DNA from: Clostridium sp031626875
GTDB taxonomy: Bacteria > Bacillota > Clostridia > Clostridiales > Clostridiaceae
DNA: 64,000 bases
Direction of reading: 5' to 3'
Assembly: GCF_031626875.1 (NCBI RefSeq)
Contig: NZ_JANDMF010000030.1
Span: 5,183-69,182, forward strand
The position numbers were made by a program, and so were the translations under genes. This document shows, piece by piece, positions 8,023-16,603 of the stretch. The notes under the pieces are model-generated. The model saw only the letters and a program-made list of their open reading frames with translations, ran no database searches and had not been told where the DNA came from. The number at the start of each line of letters is the position of its first letter. The first letter of the stretch is position 1.

Positions 8023-9297
8023 CTATTTAAGAAATCCTTCATAGTGACGCATAACCATTTGAGACTCAAGTCTTCTTGAGAAATCTAATGCCACACCTAT
8101 TACTATTAATAAAGTAGTTGCACCGAAGGATACATTTGAAAATGAAGTAAATTGATCTACCAATATAGGAATAACTGCCAAAATAGCTGCAAATACTCCT
8201 CCAATTATTGATATTCTCAAAATTACTCTTTCAAAATATCTTGTAGTTTGCTCTCCTGGCCTTACACCTACTACAAATCCTGCAGATTTATTTAAGTTCT
8301 CTGCAATTTCTTCTGGTTTTAATGTTGCTTCATTATAGAACCAAGTAAAGAAAATAGTTAAAAGAGCATATACTACTGGATACATCCATGTACTTTTATT
8401 GAATACACTATAAGGGCTTGTTAATATCCATTTAGCCCAATCTTTATCTGGAAAGAAGTTAGCCACAGCATCTGGAGTTCCCATAACAGACATTGCAAAT
8501 ATTATTGCAATAACTGCTGCACTAATTATACTTAGTGGTATATTAGTTGATTGTCCCTTCATAACTTTACTGCCAACAGCTTTTCCTGCATATTGAACTG
8601 GAACTCTTCTTTCAGCTAAACTAAAGAAAATCGATAGTCCCAAAAGTATAACAAATCCAACTACAAAAAGCGCCATTTGAACAATATTAACTGTTTCAGC
8701 TTCTTTAAGTTGATATATTCTTCCTACAGTCATAGGTATTCTGGAAATAATATTAACAAAAATTAAAATTGATGTTCCATTTCCAAATCCCTTAACTGTT
8801 ATTTGATCTCCTAGCCATATAGAAAATGTTGAACCAACTACTAAAGAAAGTATTACAATTGCATACTCAACAGTAGTTAACCCTGCTGCTCCACCTTTTT
8901 GTGATAGAGTAGCCATAATACCAAATGCTAATAATATAGCTATCACTATTGATAAATAACGTGTAGCTTTTTGTATCTTTTTCTTACCTTCTTCTCCTTC
9001 TTTTTGAAGTTGTTCTAAAGAAGGTATTCCAATTGTAAGTAATTGCATTATAATTGATGCATTAATATATGGCATTACACCTAAAGCTAATATACTGAAG
9101 CTACTAAACGCACCTCCAGATATTAGATCATAGAATCCAAATAATCCAGACTGAGTCATTTGTTTTAGAAAATCAGGTTCAACTCCTGAAACAGGTATAT
9201 GAGCGCCAATTCTAAATATAGCAACTAATACTATAGTCCAATAAAACTTTTTCCTCAATTCTGGTACCTTCCAGGCATTACGTAGGGTTGATAGCAT
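8023..9297 (-). CDS. secY: Protein translocase subunit SecY
   Basis: SecY forms the protein-conducting channel with SecE (encoded here at 34.5 kb) and SecG. The 424-aa protein has about ten membrane segments. It carries the plug and first-helix signature near PVSGVEPDFL, the conserved GNGTSILIFVNIISRIP and the cytosolic loop with AERRVPVQYAGK. It follows rplO by 1 nt, the classic spc-operon position. Confidence 0.98.
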   Translation of the reverse strand: MLSTLRNAWKVPELRKKFYWTIVLVAIFRIGAHIPVSGVEPDFLKQMTQSGLFGFYDLISGGAFSSFSILALGVMPYINASIIMQLLTIGIPSLEQLQKEGEEGKKKIQKATRYLSIVIAILLAFGIMATLSQKGGAAGLTTVEYAIVILSLVVGSTFSIWLGDQITVKGFGNGTSILIFVNIISRIPMTVGRIYQLKEAETVNIVQMALFVVGFVILLGLSIFFSLAERRVPVQYAGKAVGSKVMKGQSTNIPLSIISAAVIAIIFAMSVMGTPDAVANFFPDKDWAKWILTSPYSVFNKSTWMYPVVYALLTIFFTWFYNEATLKPEEIAENLNKSAGFVVGVRPGEQTTRYFERVILRISIIGGVFAAILAVIPILVDQFTSFSNVSFGATTLLIVIGVALDFSRRLESQMVMRHYEGFLK

Positions 9298-9298
9298 A

Positions 9299-9739
9299 TT
9301 AAATCACCTCAACTTTTCCTCCAGCTGCTTCGATTTTCTCAACAGCAGACTTTGAAAGCTTACATCCTTTTATTGTTAAGCTCTTTTCTAAGTTTCCGTT
9401 TCCTAATATTTTAACTCCATCCATAACTTTACTTACTACTCTTGTTTCTAGTAGTACTTCAGGAGTAATTTCTGTTCCGTTTTCAAATATATTTAATCTG
9501 TCAACATTTATGCTAACAATCTTTTTAGCAAATATATTTGTAAAACCTCTCTTTGGAAGTCTTCTGTATAGAGGCATTTGACCTCCCTCAAATCCAGGTC
9601 TAACTCCACCGCCAGATCTAGCGTTTTGTCCTTTTTCACCCTTACCAGCATTTCTTCCTAATCCAGAACCAGTTCCTCTTCCAACTCTTTTAGGAGCCTT
9701 CTTGCTACCAGCTGCTGGTTTTAATTCATGAAGCTTCAT
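9299..9739 (-). CDS. rplO: 50S ribosomal protein L15
   Basis: L15 is a late-assembly large-subunit protein. The 146-aa sequence starts MKLHELKPAAGSKKAPKRVG and has the glycine/arginine-rich GRGTGSGLGRNAGKGEKGQ extension typical of L15. It lies between rpmD and secY in the spc operon. Confidence 0.98.
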   Translation of the reverse strand: MKLHELKPAAGSKKAPKRVGRGTGSGLGRNAGKGEKGQNARSGGGVRPGFEGGQMPLYRRLPKRGFTNIFAKKIVSINVDRLNIFENGTEITPEVLLETRVVSKVMDGVKILGNGNLEKSLTIKGCKLSKSAVEKIEAAGGKVEVI

Positions 9740-9760
9740 ATTCAGTACACCTCCTCTATA

Positions 9761-9940
9761 TTATACTTCTTCTACTTTTAATAAGTAATTTACTTTGTTA
9801 ATCATACCTTGTATTTGAGGAGTTCCCTCATGTTCTACTGTTTTACCGATTTTCTTAAGTCCAAGGGCATTTGCAGTAGCGATATGGTCTTTTTTTCTAC
9901 CTATTAAGCTCTTTACTAATGTAACTCTTAACTTTGCCAT
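9761..9940 (-). CDS. rpmD: 50S ribosomal protein L30
   Basis: The 59-aa protein starts MAKLRVTLVKSLIGRKKDH and ends NKVNYLLKVEEV, the standard short bacterial L30. AGGAGG lies just upstream. It sits 13 nt after rpsE and 21 nt before rplO. Confidence 0.97.
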   Translation of the reverse strand: MAKLRVTLVKSLIGRKKDHIATANALGLKKIGKTVEHEGTPQIQGMINKVNYLLKVEEV

Positions 9941-9953
9941 CGCAATATACCTC

Positions 9954-10451
9954 CTAACCTAATATCTCTTCTACAGATTTTCCTCTTAATCTAGCTATAT
10001 CTTCAGCTGTTCTTAAGCTTGCTAATCCGTTTATTGTTGCATTAACCATGTTTCTTGGATTGTTTGAACCTAATGACTTAGCTCTAACATCCTTTAGTCC
10101 TGCTAATTCAAGTACAGCTCTTGCTGGTCCTCCAGCAATAACTCCAGTACCTTCCTTAGCTGGCATTATAAGAACCTTACCAGTTCCAAAAGTTCCATAG
10201 ATCTCGTGAGGAACTGTTGTTCCAACCATTGCAACTTCTACTAGGTTCTTCTTAGCATCTTCTATTCCTTTTCTAATTGCTACAGGTATTTCGATAGACT
10301 TACCCATTCCAACACCAACATGCCCGTTTTCGTCACCGACAACTACAAGTGCGCTGAATCTGAAGTTTCTACCACCCTTAACAACCTTAGTAACTCTGTT
10401 TATAAAAACAACCTTTTCTTTAAGGTCTAGTGTACTAGGATCGATTCTCAT
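9954..10451 (-). CDS. rpsE: 30S ribosomal protein S5
   Basis: S5 helps maintain decoding fidelity and mRNA unwinding at the entry site. The 165-aa protein has the N-terminal double-stranded-RNA-binding domain with VVKGGRNFRFSALVVVGDENG and the C-terminal S5 fold ending SVEEILG. Spectinomycin-contact loop residues (around VTKVVKGGR) look wild type. It is in the spc operon after rplR. Confidence 0.98.
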   Translation of the reverse strand: MRIDPSTLDLKEKVVFINRVTKVVKGGRNFRFSALVVVGDENGHVGVGMGKSIEIPVAIRKGIEDAKKNLVEVAMVGTTVPHEIYGTFGTGKVLIMPAKEGTGVIAGGPARAVLELAGLKDVRAKSLGSNNPRNMVNATINGLASLRTAEDIARLRGKSVEEILG

Positions 10452-10470
10452 TTATTTCCCTCCTTATTTA

Positions 10471-10830
10471 TTAGAACTTTAACCCTGCTTCTCTAGCAGC
10501 TTCAGCTAATTGTTGCACTCTTCCGTGATAAATGTATCCACCTCTATCAAATACAACTTCGTTTATTCCTTTATCCAAAGCTTTCTTAGCTACTAATTCT
10601 CCTACAAGTTTAGCACCTTCTTTGTTACCACCATTAGCAGAAAAATCTTTTTCTACACTTGATGAAGCAGCTAAAGTTACAGCATTTATATCATCAATAA
10701 TTTGTGCATATATATTTTTTTCACTTCTGTATACTGAAAGTCTTGGTCTTTCAGGAGTACCGAAAACTTTCTTACGAACTCTAAGGTGACGTCTTACTCT
10801 ACTTGCTTTTCTGTCAGCCTTTTTGAACAT
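10471..10830 (-). CDS. rplR: 50S ribosomal protein L18
   Basis: L18 binds 5S rRNA with L5. The 119-aa protein starts MFKKADRKASRVRRHLRVRK. This ATG is preceded by AAAGGAG at 8 nt. An in-frame GTG three codons upstream abuts the binding site and is rejected. The C-terminal VFDRGGYIYHGRVQQLAEAARE motif is conserved. It is in the spc operon between rplF and rpsE. Confidence 0.97.
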   Translation of the reverse strand: MFKKADRKASRVRRHLRVRKKVFGTPERPRLSVYRSEKNIYAQIIDDINAVTLAASSSVEKDFSANGGNKEGAKLVGELVAKKALDKGINEVVFDRGGYIYHGRVQQLAEAAREAGLKF

Positions 10831-10848
10831 AAAACTCACTCCTTTCTA

Positions 10849-11391
10849 TTATTTCTTACCAGTCTTACCTTCTTTACGTCTGATATGTTCGCCTTCAAAT
10901 TTAATACCCTTACCCTTATATGGTTCTGGTTTTCTCCAACGTCTTACATCAGCAGCTTGTGCTCCAACGACTTGCTTATCGATACCCTTAATTACAACCT
11001 TTGTTGGCGCTGGAGTTTCGAAAGTAATTCCATTCATTGGTTCAACTTCAACTGGGTGTGAATATCCAAGGTTCATTACAAGTTTACTTCCTTGTAACTG
11101 AGCTCTATAACCAACACCAACTAGTTCTAAAGTTTTTTGGTAACCTTCATTTGTTCCAATTACCATGTTGTTAATAAGTGCTCTTGTTAATCCATGAAGA
11201 GCTCTGTGATTTTTATCATCACTTGGTCTAGTAACAACTATTTCATTGTTTTCAACCGCTATATTAATGTCTTTGTGCATAGCTTTTACTAGCTCGCCCT
11301 TTGGGCCCTTAACTGTAACAACATTATCTGCTGCTACAGTAACAGTTACGCCAGCAGGTATAGCTATTGGTAATCTACCTACTCTTGACAT
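10849..11391 (-). CDS. rplF: 50S ribosomal protein L6
   Basis: L6 lies near the GTPase-associated centre and the sarcin-ricin loop. The 180-aa protein has two similar domains. It starts MSRVGRLPIAIPAGV and carries the C-terminal signature PEPYKGKGIKFEGEHIRRKEGK. It precedes rplR by 18 nt. Confidence 0.98.
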   Translation of the reverse strand: MSRVGRLPIAIPAGVTVTVAADNVVTVKGPKGELVKAMHKDINIAVENNEIVVTRPSDDKNHRALHGLTRALINNMVIGTNEGYQKTLELVGVGYRAQLQGSKLVMNLGYSHPVEVEPMNGITFETPAPTKVVIKGIDKQVVGAQAADVRRWRKPEPYKGKGIKFEGEHIRRKEGKTGKK

Positions 11392-11451
11392 AATTGCACC
11401 TCCTGTTGTTATTTATACAAACATTTTTCTAATCAAATTTCTATAAAAATA

Positions 11452-11850
11452 CTACCAAACGTAGCAAACTACTTCTCCGCCTAGTCCATTCTTTCTAGCT
11501 TCTCTATCTACCATAATTCCTTTAGATGTTGATATTACAGCGATTCCTAATCCGTTAAGAACCTTAGGAGTCTCATCTTTCTTACAGTAAACTCTTAACC
11601 CTGGCTTAGATATTCTCTTTATACCAGTTATAACTCTTTCTTTATTTGAACCATACTTAAGAGAAATTCTCAACATAGGAACTACTCCATCGTTATATTC
11701 ATCAATTTCCTTAATGTATCCTTCTTGTAATAATATATTTGCAACGGCCTTCTTTACATTTGAAGAAGGTACCTCTACTACTTCATGTCTAACAGCATTT
11801 GCATTTCTAATACGAGTTAGCAAATCTGCTATAGGATCTGTCATAACCAT
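11452..11850 (-). CDS. rpsH: 30S ribosomal protein S8
   Basis: S8 binds the central domain of 16S rRNA and in E. coli represses the spc operon. The 132-aa protein has MTDPIADLLTRIRNANAV near its start and the C-terminal STSKGIMVDREARKNGLGGEV core. The first ATG is kept because AAGGAGG is 8 nt upstream. The second ATG, two codons later, is the alternative and gives the commoner MTDP start. Confidence 0.97.
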   Translation of the reverse strand: MVMTDPIADLLTRIRNANAVRHEVVEVPSSNVKKAVANILLQEGYIKEIDEYNDGVVPMLRISLKYGSNKERVITGIKRISKPGLRVYCKKDETPKVLNGLGIAVISTSKGIMVDREARKNGLGGEVVCYVW

Positions 11851-11880
11851 TAATTGTGCCTCCTTTCGCCTAACTTAGTA

Positions 11881-12066
11881 TTACCAACTTGCTTTCTTGC
11901 ATCCAGGGATTTGGCCCTTGTAAGCAAGTTCTCTAAAGCAAATACGGCAAATACCGAATTTTTTAAGTACTGAGTGTGGTCTTCCACATATTCTACATCT
12001 TGTATAAGCTCTTGTCTTATACTTAGGTGCTTTGCTCCACTTTTCAATAATAGCTTTACGTGCCAC
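11881..12066 (-). CDS. rpsZ: 30S ribosomal protein S14, type Z (zinc-binding)
   Basis: This short S14 (61 aa) has the zinc knuckle C24-x2-C27-x12-C40-x2-C43 and ends QIPGCKKASW, the zinc-dependent form of the head protein. An overlapping longer reading frame (11850-12104) has no family similarity and is a shadow. It lies between rplE and rpsH. Confidence 0.98.
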   Translation of the reverse strand: MARKAIIEKWSKAPKYKTRAYTRCRICGRPHSVLKKFGICRICFRELAYKGQIPGCKKASW

Positions 12067-12081
12067 AGTTTTTCCTCCTTA

Positions 12082-12621
12082 TTATTGAGCAAATGGCATT
12101 CCAAAGAATCTTAATAATTCTCTTGCTTCTTCGTCAGTGTTAGCTGTTGTTACGAAGATAATATCCATTCCTCTTACTTTATCGATTTTGTCGTATTCAA
12201 TTTCTGGGAATATTAATTGTTCTTTAATTCCTAGAGAATAATTTCCTCTTCCATCAAAAGCCTTACTTGAAACACCTCTGAAATCTCTAACTCTTGGTAG
12301 AGCAATTGACATTAACTTATCAGCAAATTCATACATATTTGCCTTTCTTAATGTAACCTTACACCCTAAAGCCATGTTTTCTCTTATCTTAAAGTTAGCA
12401 ACAGATTTCTTAGCTCTAGTTAATATTGGCTTTTGACCAGATATTATAGTTAAATCGCTAACTGCTGATTCTAAAACCTTTTGATTTTCCTTAGCTTCAC
12501 CAACACCCATGTTGATTACTATTTTTTCAAGTTTTGGAACTTCCATTATGTTTTTATATCCGAACTTTTCTATCATTGCTGGTATAATTTCTTTTTCATA
12601 CTTCTCTTGAAGTCTTGTCAT
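12082..12621 (-). CDS. rplE: 50S ribosomal protein L5
   Basis: L5 binds 5S rRNA and contacts P-site tRNA. The 179-aa protein has the family features MTRLQEKYEKEIIPAM, VINMGVGEA and the C-terminal TTANTDEEARELLRFFGMPF. It lies in the spc operon, 23 nt after rplX and 15 nt before rpsZ. Confidence 0.98.
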   Translation of the reverse strand: MTRLQEKYEKEIIPAMIEKFGYKNIMEVPKLEKIVINMGVGEAKENQKVLESAVSDLTIISGQKPILTRAKKSVANFKIRENMALGCKVTLRKANMYEFADKLMSIALPRVRDFRGVSSKAFDGRGNYSLGIKEQLIFPEIEYDKIDKVRGMDIIFVTTANTDEEARELLRFFGMPFAQ

Positions 12622-12644
12622 ATTGAGTTACCTCCTTTCAGATC

Positions 12645-12959
12645 TTAGAATGTTTCGCCGCACTTCTTGCAAACTCTAACCTTAGCTCCATCTTCTAATA
12701 GCTTAGTGCTAATTCTTGTCGCTGATTTGCATTTTGTACAATATAACATTACCTTTGAGCTGTTTATTGCAGCCTCTTTTTCTATAATAGCACTTTCAGC
12801 TTGATTTTTAGTAGCTTTTTGGTGCTTCTTAACTATATTAACTCCTTGAACAAGAACTTTTCCTGTTTTAGGATATACTTTTAAAACTTCTCCAGTTTTA
12901 CCTTTATCTTTTCCTGAAATAACTACAACTGTATCGTTCTTTCTTACATGTACCTTCAA
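12645..12959 (-). CDS. rplX: 50S ribosomal protein L24 with C-terminal CxxC pairs
   Basis: L24 starts large-subunit assembly. The 104-aa protein has an N-terminal KOW domain (KVHVRKNDTVVVISGKDKGK). Its C-terminal part carries two cysteine pairs, C74-x2-C77 and C97-x2-C100, a probable zinc ribbon. The start is a TTG: AAGGAGG lies 8 nt upstream and the product begins MKVHVRKND as in the family. The in-frame GTG three codons earlier touches the binding site. It lies between rplN and rplE. Confidence 0.95.
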   Translation of the reverse strand: MKVHVRKNDTVVVISGKDKGKTGEVLKVYPKTGKVLVQGVNIVKKHQKATKNQAESAIIEKEAAINSSKVMLYCTKCKSATRISTKLLEDGAKVRVCKKCGETF

Positions 12960-12977
12960 GTAAGCCACCTCCTTCTA

Positions 12978-13346
12978 TTATAGAACTTCAGGTGCTAATG
13001 ATAATATTTTATTAAATTCTTTATCTCTTAGCTCCCTTGCAACTGGTCCGAAGATACGAGTTCCTCTTGGTTGCTTATCATCTTTTATTATAACTGCAGC
13101 ATTTTCATCAAATTTAATATATGACCCATCTGCTCTTCTTAGTCCTCTTACAGATCTAACTATAACAGCCTTTACTACTTCGCCTTTTTTAACAACTCCG
13201 CCTGGTGTTGCACTTTTAACGCTAGCAACTATTATATCTCCAATGTTACCGAACTTTCTTTTAGATCCGCCTAAAACTCTGATACACATAATTTCTTTAG
13301 CACCTGAGTTATCTGCTACCTTTAATAAGGTTTGTTGTTGTATCAT
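12978..13346 (-). CDS. rplN: 50S ribosomal protein L14
   Basis: L14 forms intersubunit bridges with 16S rRNA. The 122-aa protein starts MIQQQTLLKVADNSGAKEIM and ends LREKEF-like RDKEFNKILSLAPEVL, the invariant L14 pattern. It is in the order rpmC-rpsQ-rplN-rplX. Confidence 0.98.
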   Translation of the reverse strand: MIQQQTLLKVADNSGAKEIMCIRVLGGSKRKFGNIGDIIVASVKSATPGGVVKKGEVVKAVIVRSVRGLRRADGSYIKFDENAAVIIKDDKQPRGTRIFGPVARELRDKEFNKILSLAPEVL

Positions 13347-13375
13347 TGAATTTACCCTCCTTTCAGTCTTAAAGC

Positions 13376-13630
13376 CTATTTAGCTTTTTCAACTATCTCA
13401 ACAAGTCTCCATCTCTTATCTTTAGATAATGGCCTAGTTTCCATTATTAATACTCTATCATTAATCTTAGCTTCATTATTTTCATCATGAGCTTTAAACT
13501 TAGTAGTTCTGTTCATAGTTTTTCCGTATAGTGGATGTCTAACCTTAGTTTCAACAGCAACTACAATAGTCTTATCCATTTTATCTGAAACAACTCTACC
13601 AATTTTCTTTTTTCTTAATCCTCTTTCCAT
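13376..13630 (-). CDS. rpsQ: 30S ribosomal protein S17
   Basis: S17 is an OB-fold primary binder of 16S rRNA. The 84-aa sequence has MERGLRKKKIGRVVSDKMDK and the ETRPLSKDKRWRLVEIVEKA C-terminus. It lies 22 nt after rpmC. Confidence 0.98.
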   Translation of the reverse strand: MERGLRKKKIGRVVSDKMDKTIVVAVETKVRHPLYGKTMNRTTKFKAHDENNEAKINDRVLIMETRPLSKDKRWRLVEIVEKAK

Positions 13631-13652
13631 TAGGTTTTACCTCCTTCCAGAA

Positions 13653-13862
13653 TTACTGTTGAACCCTTAACTCTTCTTCTCTTAAGATGGTTTTTATTTG
13701 GGCTATAGATTTCTTTACTTCTCTTATTCTCATAGGATTTTCTAATTGTCCTGTAGCTAATTGGAATCTTAAGTTGAATAATTCAGCTTTAAGCTCTCCT
13801 AATTTAACAACTAAATCTTGAGGATCATTTGCTCTTAATTCTTTAAATTCTCTAGCCTTCAT
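13653..13862 (-). CDS. rpmC: 50S ribosomal protein L29
   Basis: L29 lies at the exit tunnel near the SRP and trigger factor docking site. The 69-aa helical protein has the ELKAELFNLRFQLATGQLEN signature and a typical length. Its start overlaps the rplP stop by 1 nt. Confidence 0.98.
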   Translation of the reverse strand: MKAREFKELRANDPQDLVVKLGELKAELFNLRFQLATGQLENPMRIREVKKSIAQIKTILREEELRVQQ

Positions 13863-14296
13863 TATTCTTCACCACCCATTTCCTCAAAATCTCTTCTTGT
13901 AACAAACTTAGTTTTTACAGGAAGTTTGTGTGATGCAAGTCTCATTGCTTCTCTTGCAACTTCTTCATTTACTCCTGATAATTCAAATAAAACTCTACCA
14001 GGTTTAACTACTGCTACCCAGTACTCAGGAGCTCCTTTACCTTTACCCATTCTTGTTTCAGCTGGTTTCTTAGTTACCGGCTTATCTGGGAAAATCTTAA
14101 TCCAAAGTTTTCCACCTCTTTTGATATATCTATTAATAGCAATTCTGGCAGATTCTATCTGATTGCTTGTAATCCAACCGCAAGTAGTAGCTTGAATACC
14201 GAAATCTCCATAAGCTAGGAAATTTCCTCTTGTTGCTTTACCTTTCATTCTACCACGTTGTACCTTACGATGCTTTACTCTTTTAGGCATTAACAT
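13862..14296 (-). CDS. rplP: 50S ribosomal protein L16
   Basis: L16 organises the A-site tRNA binding region. The 144-aa protein starts MLMPKRVKHRKVQRGRMKGK. The first ATG is chosen because AAAGGAGG is 8 nt upstream and Firmicute L16 begins with this MLxPKR form. The conserved GKGKGAPEYWVAVVKPGR is present. It overlaps rpmC by 1 nt. Confidence 0.98.
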   Translation of the reverse strand: MLMPKRVKHRKVQRGRMKGKATRGNFLAYGDFGIQATTCGWITSNQIESARIAINRYIKRGGKLWIKIFPDKPVTKKPAETRMGKGKGAPEYWVAVVKPGRVLFELSGVNEEVAREAMRLASHKLPVKTKFVTRRDFEEMGGEE

Positions 14297-14312
14297 GATC
14301 TATTCCTCCTTT

Positions 14313-14978
14313 CTATGCTTGAGCTGCTTCCTTTTCAACCTTTTTAGTTGGAAGTACTTCTCCATTATAAACCCAAACTTTAACTCCAATTTTACCGTAT
14401 GTTGTGTCTGCTTCAGCAAATCCATATTCAATATCTGCTCTTAATGTTTGTAGTGGAATTGTTCCTTCATGATATTGTTCTGTTCTTGCTATTTCTGCCC
14501 CTCCAAGTCTACCTGAGCAAGCAGTCTTAACACCTTTCACTCCATGCTTCATTGCTCTTTGGATTGTTTGCTTCATTGCTCTTCTGAATGAAACTCTCTT
14601 TTCTAATTGAGCTGCAATGTTTTCTGCCATTAATTGAGCAGATGCTTCAGCATTTTTAACTTCAACAATGTTTATTAAAACATTGTTTTCACTTATAAAG
14701 CTACTTAACTTCTTCTTTAAAGCTTCTATACCTGATCCACCTTTTCCTATAACAACTCCTGGCTTTGCAGTGTGTATATTCAACTTAACTCTTTTAGCTG
14801 TTCTTTCAATTTCAATCTTTGAAATACCAGCTACGAAAAGTTCTTTTTTAACAAATGTTCTAATCTTATTATCTTCAACTAGATTATCAGCAAAATTCTT
14901 CTTGTTAGCAAACCATTTTGCATCCCAATCTTTAATAACTCCGACTCTAAGTCCATGAGGATTTACTTTTTGACCCAC
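14313..14978 (-). CDS. rpsC: 30S ribosomal protein S3
   Basis: S3 is part of the mRNA entry helicase. The 221-aa protein starts MGQKVNPHGLRVGVIKDWD. It has a KH type II domain with VIGKGGSGIEALKK near residue 77 and the C-terminal GRLGGAEIARTEQYHEG. It lies between rplV and rplP. Confidence 0.98.
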   Translation of the reverse strand: MGQKVNPHGLRVGVIKDWDAKWFANKKNFADNLVEDNKIRTFVKKELFVAGISKIEIERTAKRVKLNIHTAKPGVVIGKGGSGIEALKKKLSSFISENNVLINIVEVKNAEASAQLMAENIAAQLEKRVSFRRAMKQTIQRAMKHGVKGVKTACSGRLGGAEIARTEQYHEGTIPLQTLRADIEYGFAEADTTYGKIGVKVWVYNGEVLPTKKVEKEAAQA

Positions 14979-14996
14979 TTATCTTTCCCTCCTTCT

Positions 14997-15332
14997 CTAA
15001 GCTCTTTCTTTAACAATTACTGTTATATGGCTTGTTTTCTTAAGAATTTTAAATGCTTTACCATGATCCATAGGTCTAAATCTTTTAAGAGTTGGACCTT
15101 GACCAACAAACACATCTGATACATATAACTTATCAGTATCAAGTGCAAAATTATTTTCTGCATTTGCAACAGCAGACTTTAACACTTTGTTAATAACTAC
15201 TGCAGCTTCTCTTGGAGTGTATTGTAAAATAGCAAAAGCTTCTTTAACATCTTTTCCTCTTATTAAATCAGTAATAACTCCTACTTTAATTGGAGACATT
15301 CTTACATATTTAGCTATAGCTTTAGCTTCCAT
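14997..15332 (-). CDS. rplV: 50S ribosomal protein L22
   Basis: L22 lines the exit tunnel; its loop is a known site of macrolide resistance. The 111-aa protein has MEAKAIAKYVRMSPIKV and a tunnel loop reading GPTLKRFRPMDHGKAF without visible insertion or deletion. It lies 28 nt after rpsS. Confidence 0.98.
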   Translation of the reverse strand: MEAKAIAKYVRMSPIKVGVITDLIRGKDVKEAFAILQYTPREAAVVINKVLKSAVANAENNFALDTDKLYVSDVFVGQGPTLKRFRPMDHGKAFKILKKTSHITVIVKERA

Positions 15333-15360
15333 TCATGTTCCTCCTTTCCAGGCTAACTAA

Positions 15361-15645
15361 TTATCTCTTTGATTTCTTGTCTGTGTTTACGTGTCCTCTG
15401 TAAGTTCTTGTTAATGCAAACTCACCAAGCTTATGTCCAACCATATCTTCAGATATATATACTGGAACATGCTTTCTACCATCGTGAACAGCAATTGTAT
15501 GTCCTATCATTTGTGGGAAAATTGTCGAACTTCTTGACCAAGTCTTAACAACCTTCTTATCACCACTTGCATTCATTTCTTCAACCTTTTTTAGTAGTCC
15601 TTCTTGAACAAAAGGTCCTTTTTTTGTTGATCTACTCACTAACAT
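15361..15645 (-). CDS. rpsS: 30S ribosomal protein S19
   Basis: S19 lies in the 30S head with S13. The 94-aa protein starts MLVSRSTKKGPFVQEGLLKK and has the IGHTIAVHDGRKHVPVYI signature. It is followed by rplV. Upstream, a hairpin separates it from rplB. Confidence 0.98.
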   Translation of the reverse strand: MLVSRSTKKGPFVQEGLLKKVEEMNASGDKKVVKTWSRSSTIFPQMIGHTIAVHDGRKHVPVYISEDMVGHKLGEFALTRTYRGHVNTDKKSKR

Positions 15646-15668
15646 TGCCTCCCTTCATTAATATCAGT

Positions 15669-15707
15669 CCCGACAAGATATGAAGAGAATCTACTATTCT
15701 CCTCATG
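15669..15707 (-). other. Hairpin between rplB and rpsS
   Basis: On the minus strand ATGAGGAGAAT and ATTCTCTTCAT form an 11-bp stem with loop AGTAG, flanked by CAAG/CTTG that could extend it. It fills the rplB-rpsS gap just upstream of GAAGGGAGG. There is no T run, so it is more likely an mRNA processing or stability element than a terminator. Confidence 0.45.
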
Positions 15708-16541
15708 CTACTTGGCGTTTCTATTCTTAATAATGAATCTATCTGAATACTTCTTATTCTTTCTTGTTTTGTATCCAAGTGCAGGTTTACCCCAAGGAGT
15801 TACTGGACTTGGTCTACCAACTGGCGACTTACCTTCACCACCACCATGAGGGTGATCATTAGGGTTCATTACAGAACCTCTTACTGTAGGTCTCCATCCT
15901 AAATGTCTCTTTCTACCAGCCTTACCTAAGTTAACTATATCATTAGTTGTGTTAGATACTGTTCCGATAGTAGCTCTACATTCAATTCTTACATATCTCA
16001 TCTCTCCTGAAGGTAATCTTAATGTTGCATAGTTACCTTCTTTAGCCATTAATTGTGCTGAGTTACCTGCAGCTCTAACTAATTGACCACCCTTACCAGC
16101 TTGTAGTTCTATATTATGAACTACTGTACCTACAGGGATATTTTTTAATGGAAGAGCATTACCTGGTTTAATATCAGCACCTACTCCAGATACTACAACA
16201 TCTCCAACCTTCAATCCAACTGGAGCTATTATATATCTCTTATCTCCATCTGTGTATACAACTAATGCTATGTAAGCAGATCTATTTGGATCATACTCTA
16301 TTGTTGCAACCTTTGCTGGAACTCCATCTTTATTTCTCTTAAAATCTATAATTCTATATTTTCTCTTAGCGCCACCACCATGGTGTCTAACAGTTATTTT
16401 ACCTTGTGCATTTCTACCACCTGTTTTCTTTAATGAAACAAGAAGTGATTTTTCTGGTGAACTTGAAGTAACTTCTTCAAAAGTTGCCATTGTCATCTCT
16501 CTTCTTGAAGGGGTAGTTGGTCTAAACTTCTTAACTGCCAT
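15708..16541 (-). CDS. rplB: 50S ribosomal protein L2
   Basis: L2 supports the peptidyl-transferase centre and subunit joining. The 277-aa protein has the OB/SH3 RNA-binding core (GRNAQGKITVRHHGGGAKRK) and the conserved MNPNDHPHGGGEGKSPVGRP loop with its essential His near residue 230. It lies after rplW in the S10 operon. Confidence 0.99.
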   Translation of the reverse strand: MAVKKFRPTTPSRREMTMATFEEVTSSSPEKSLLVSLKKTGGRNAQGKITVRHHGGGAKRKYRIIDFKRNKDGVPAKVATIEYDPNRSAYIALVVYTDGDKRYIIAPVGLKVGDVVVSGVGADIKPGNALPLKNIPVGTVVHNIELQAGKGGQLVRAAGNSAQLMAKEGNYATLRLPSGEMRYVRIECRATIGTVSNTTNDIVNLGKAGRKRHLGWRPTVRGSVMNPNDHPHGGGEGKSPVGRPSPVTPWGKPALGYKTRKNKKYSDRFIIKNRNAK

Positions 16542-16569
16542 TGGTTTTCCCTCCTTTTTACAGCTTATC

Positions 16570-16584
16570 TGGTGCCTCGCACCA
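16570..16584 (-). other. Small hairpin between rplW and rplB
   Basis: TGGTGC and GCACCA form a 6-bp stem with a 3-nt loop (GAG on the minus strand) in the 62-nt gap. No T run follows. It probably has a minor structural or stability role. I see nothing else in the gap besides the rplB ribosome binding site. Confidence 0.3.
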
Positions 16585-16603
16585 ATAAATCACTTTAATT
16601 TCA

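Noticed and set aside
11850..12104. 84-codon minus-strand frame overlapping rpsZ and rplE
   Set aside because: It is a different frame of the same DNA as rpsZ, which has a complete zinc knuckle and a good binding site.
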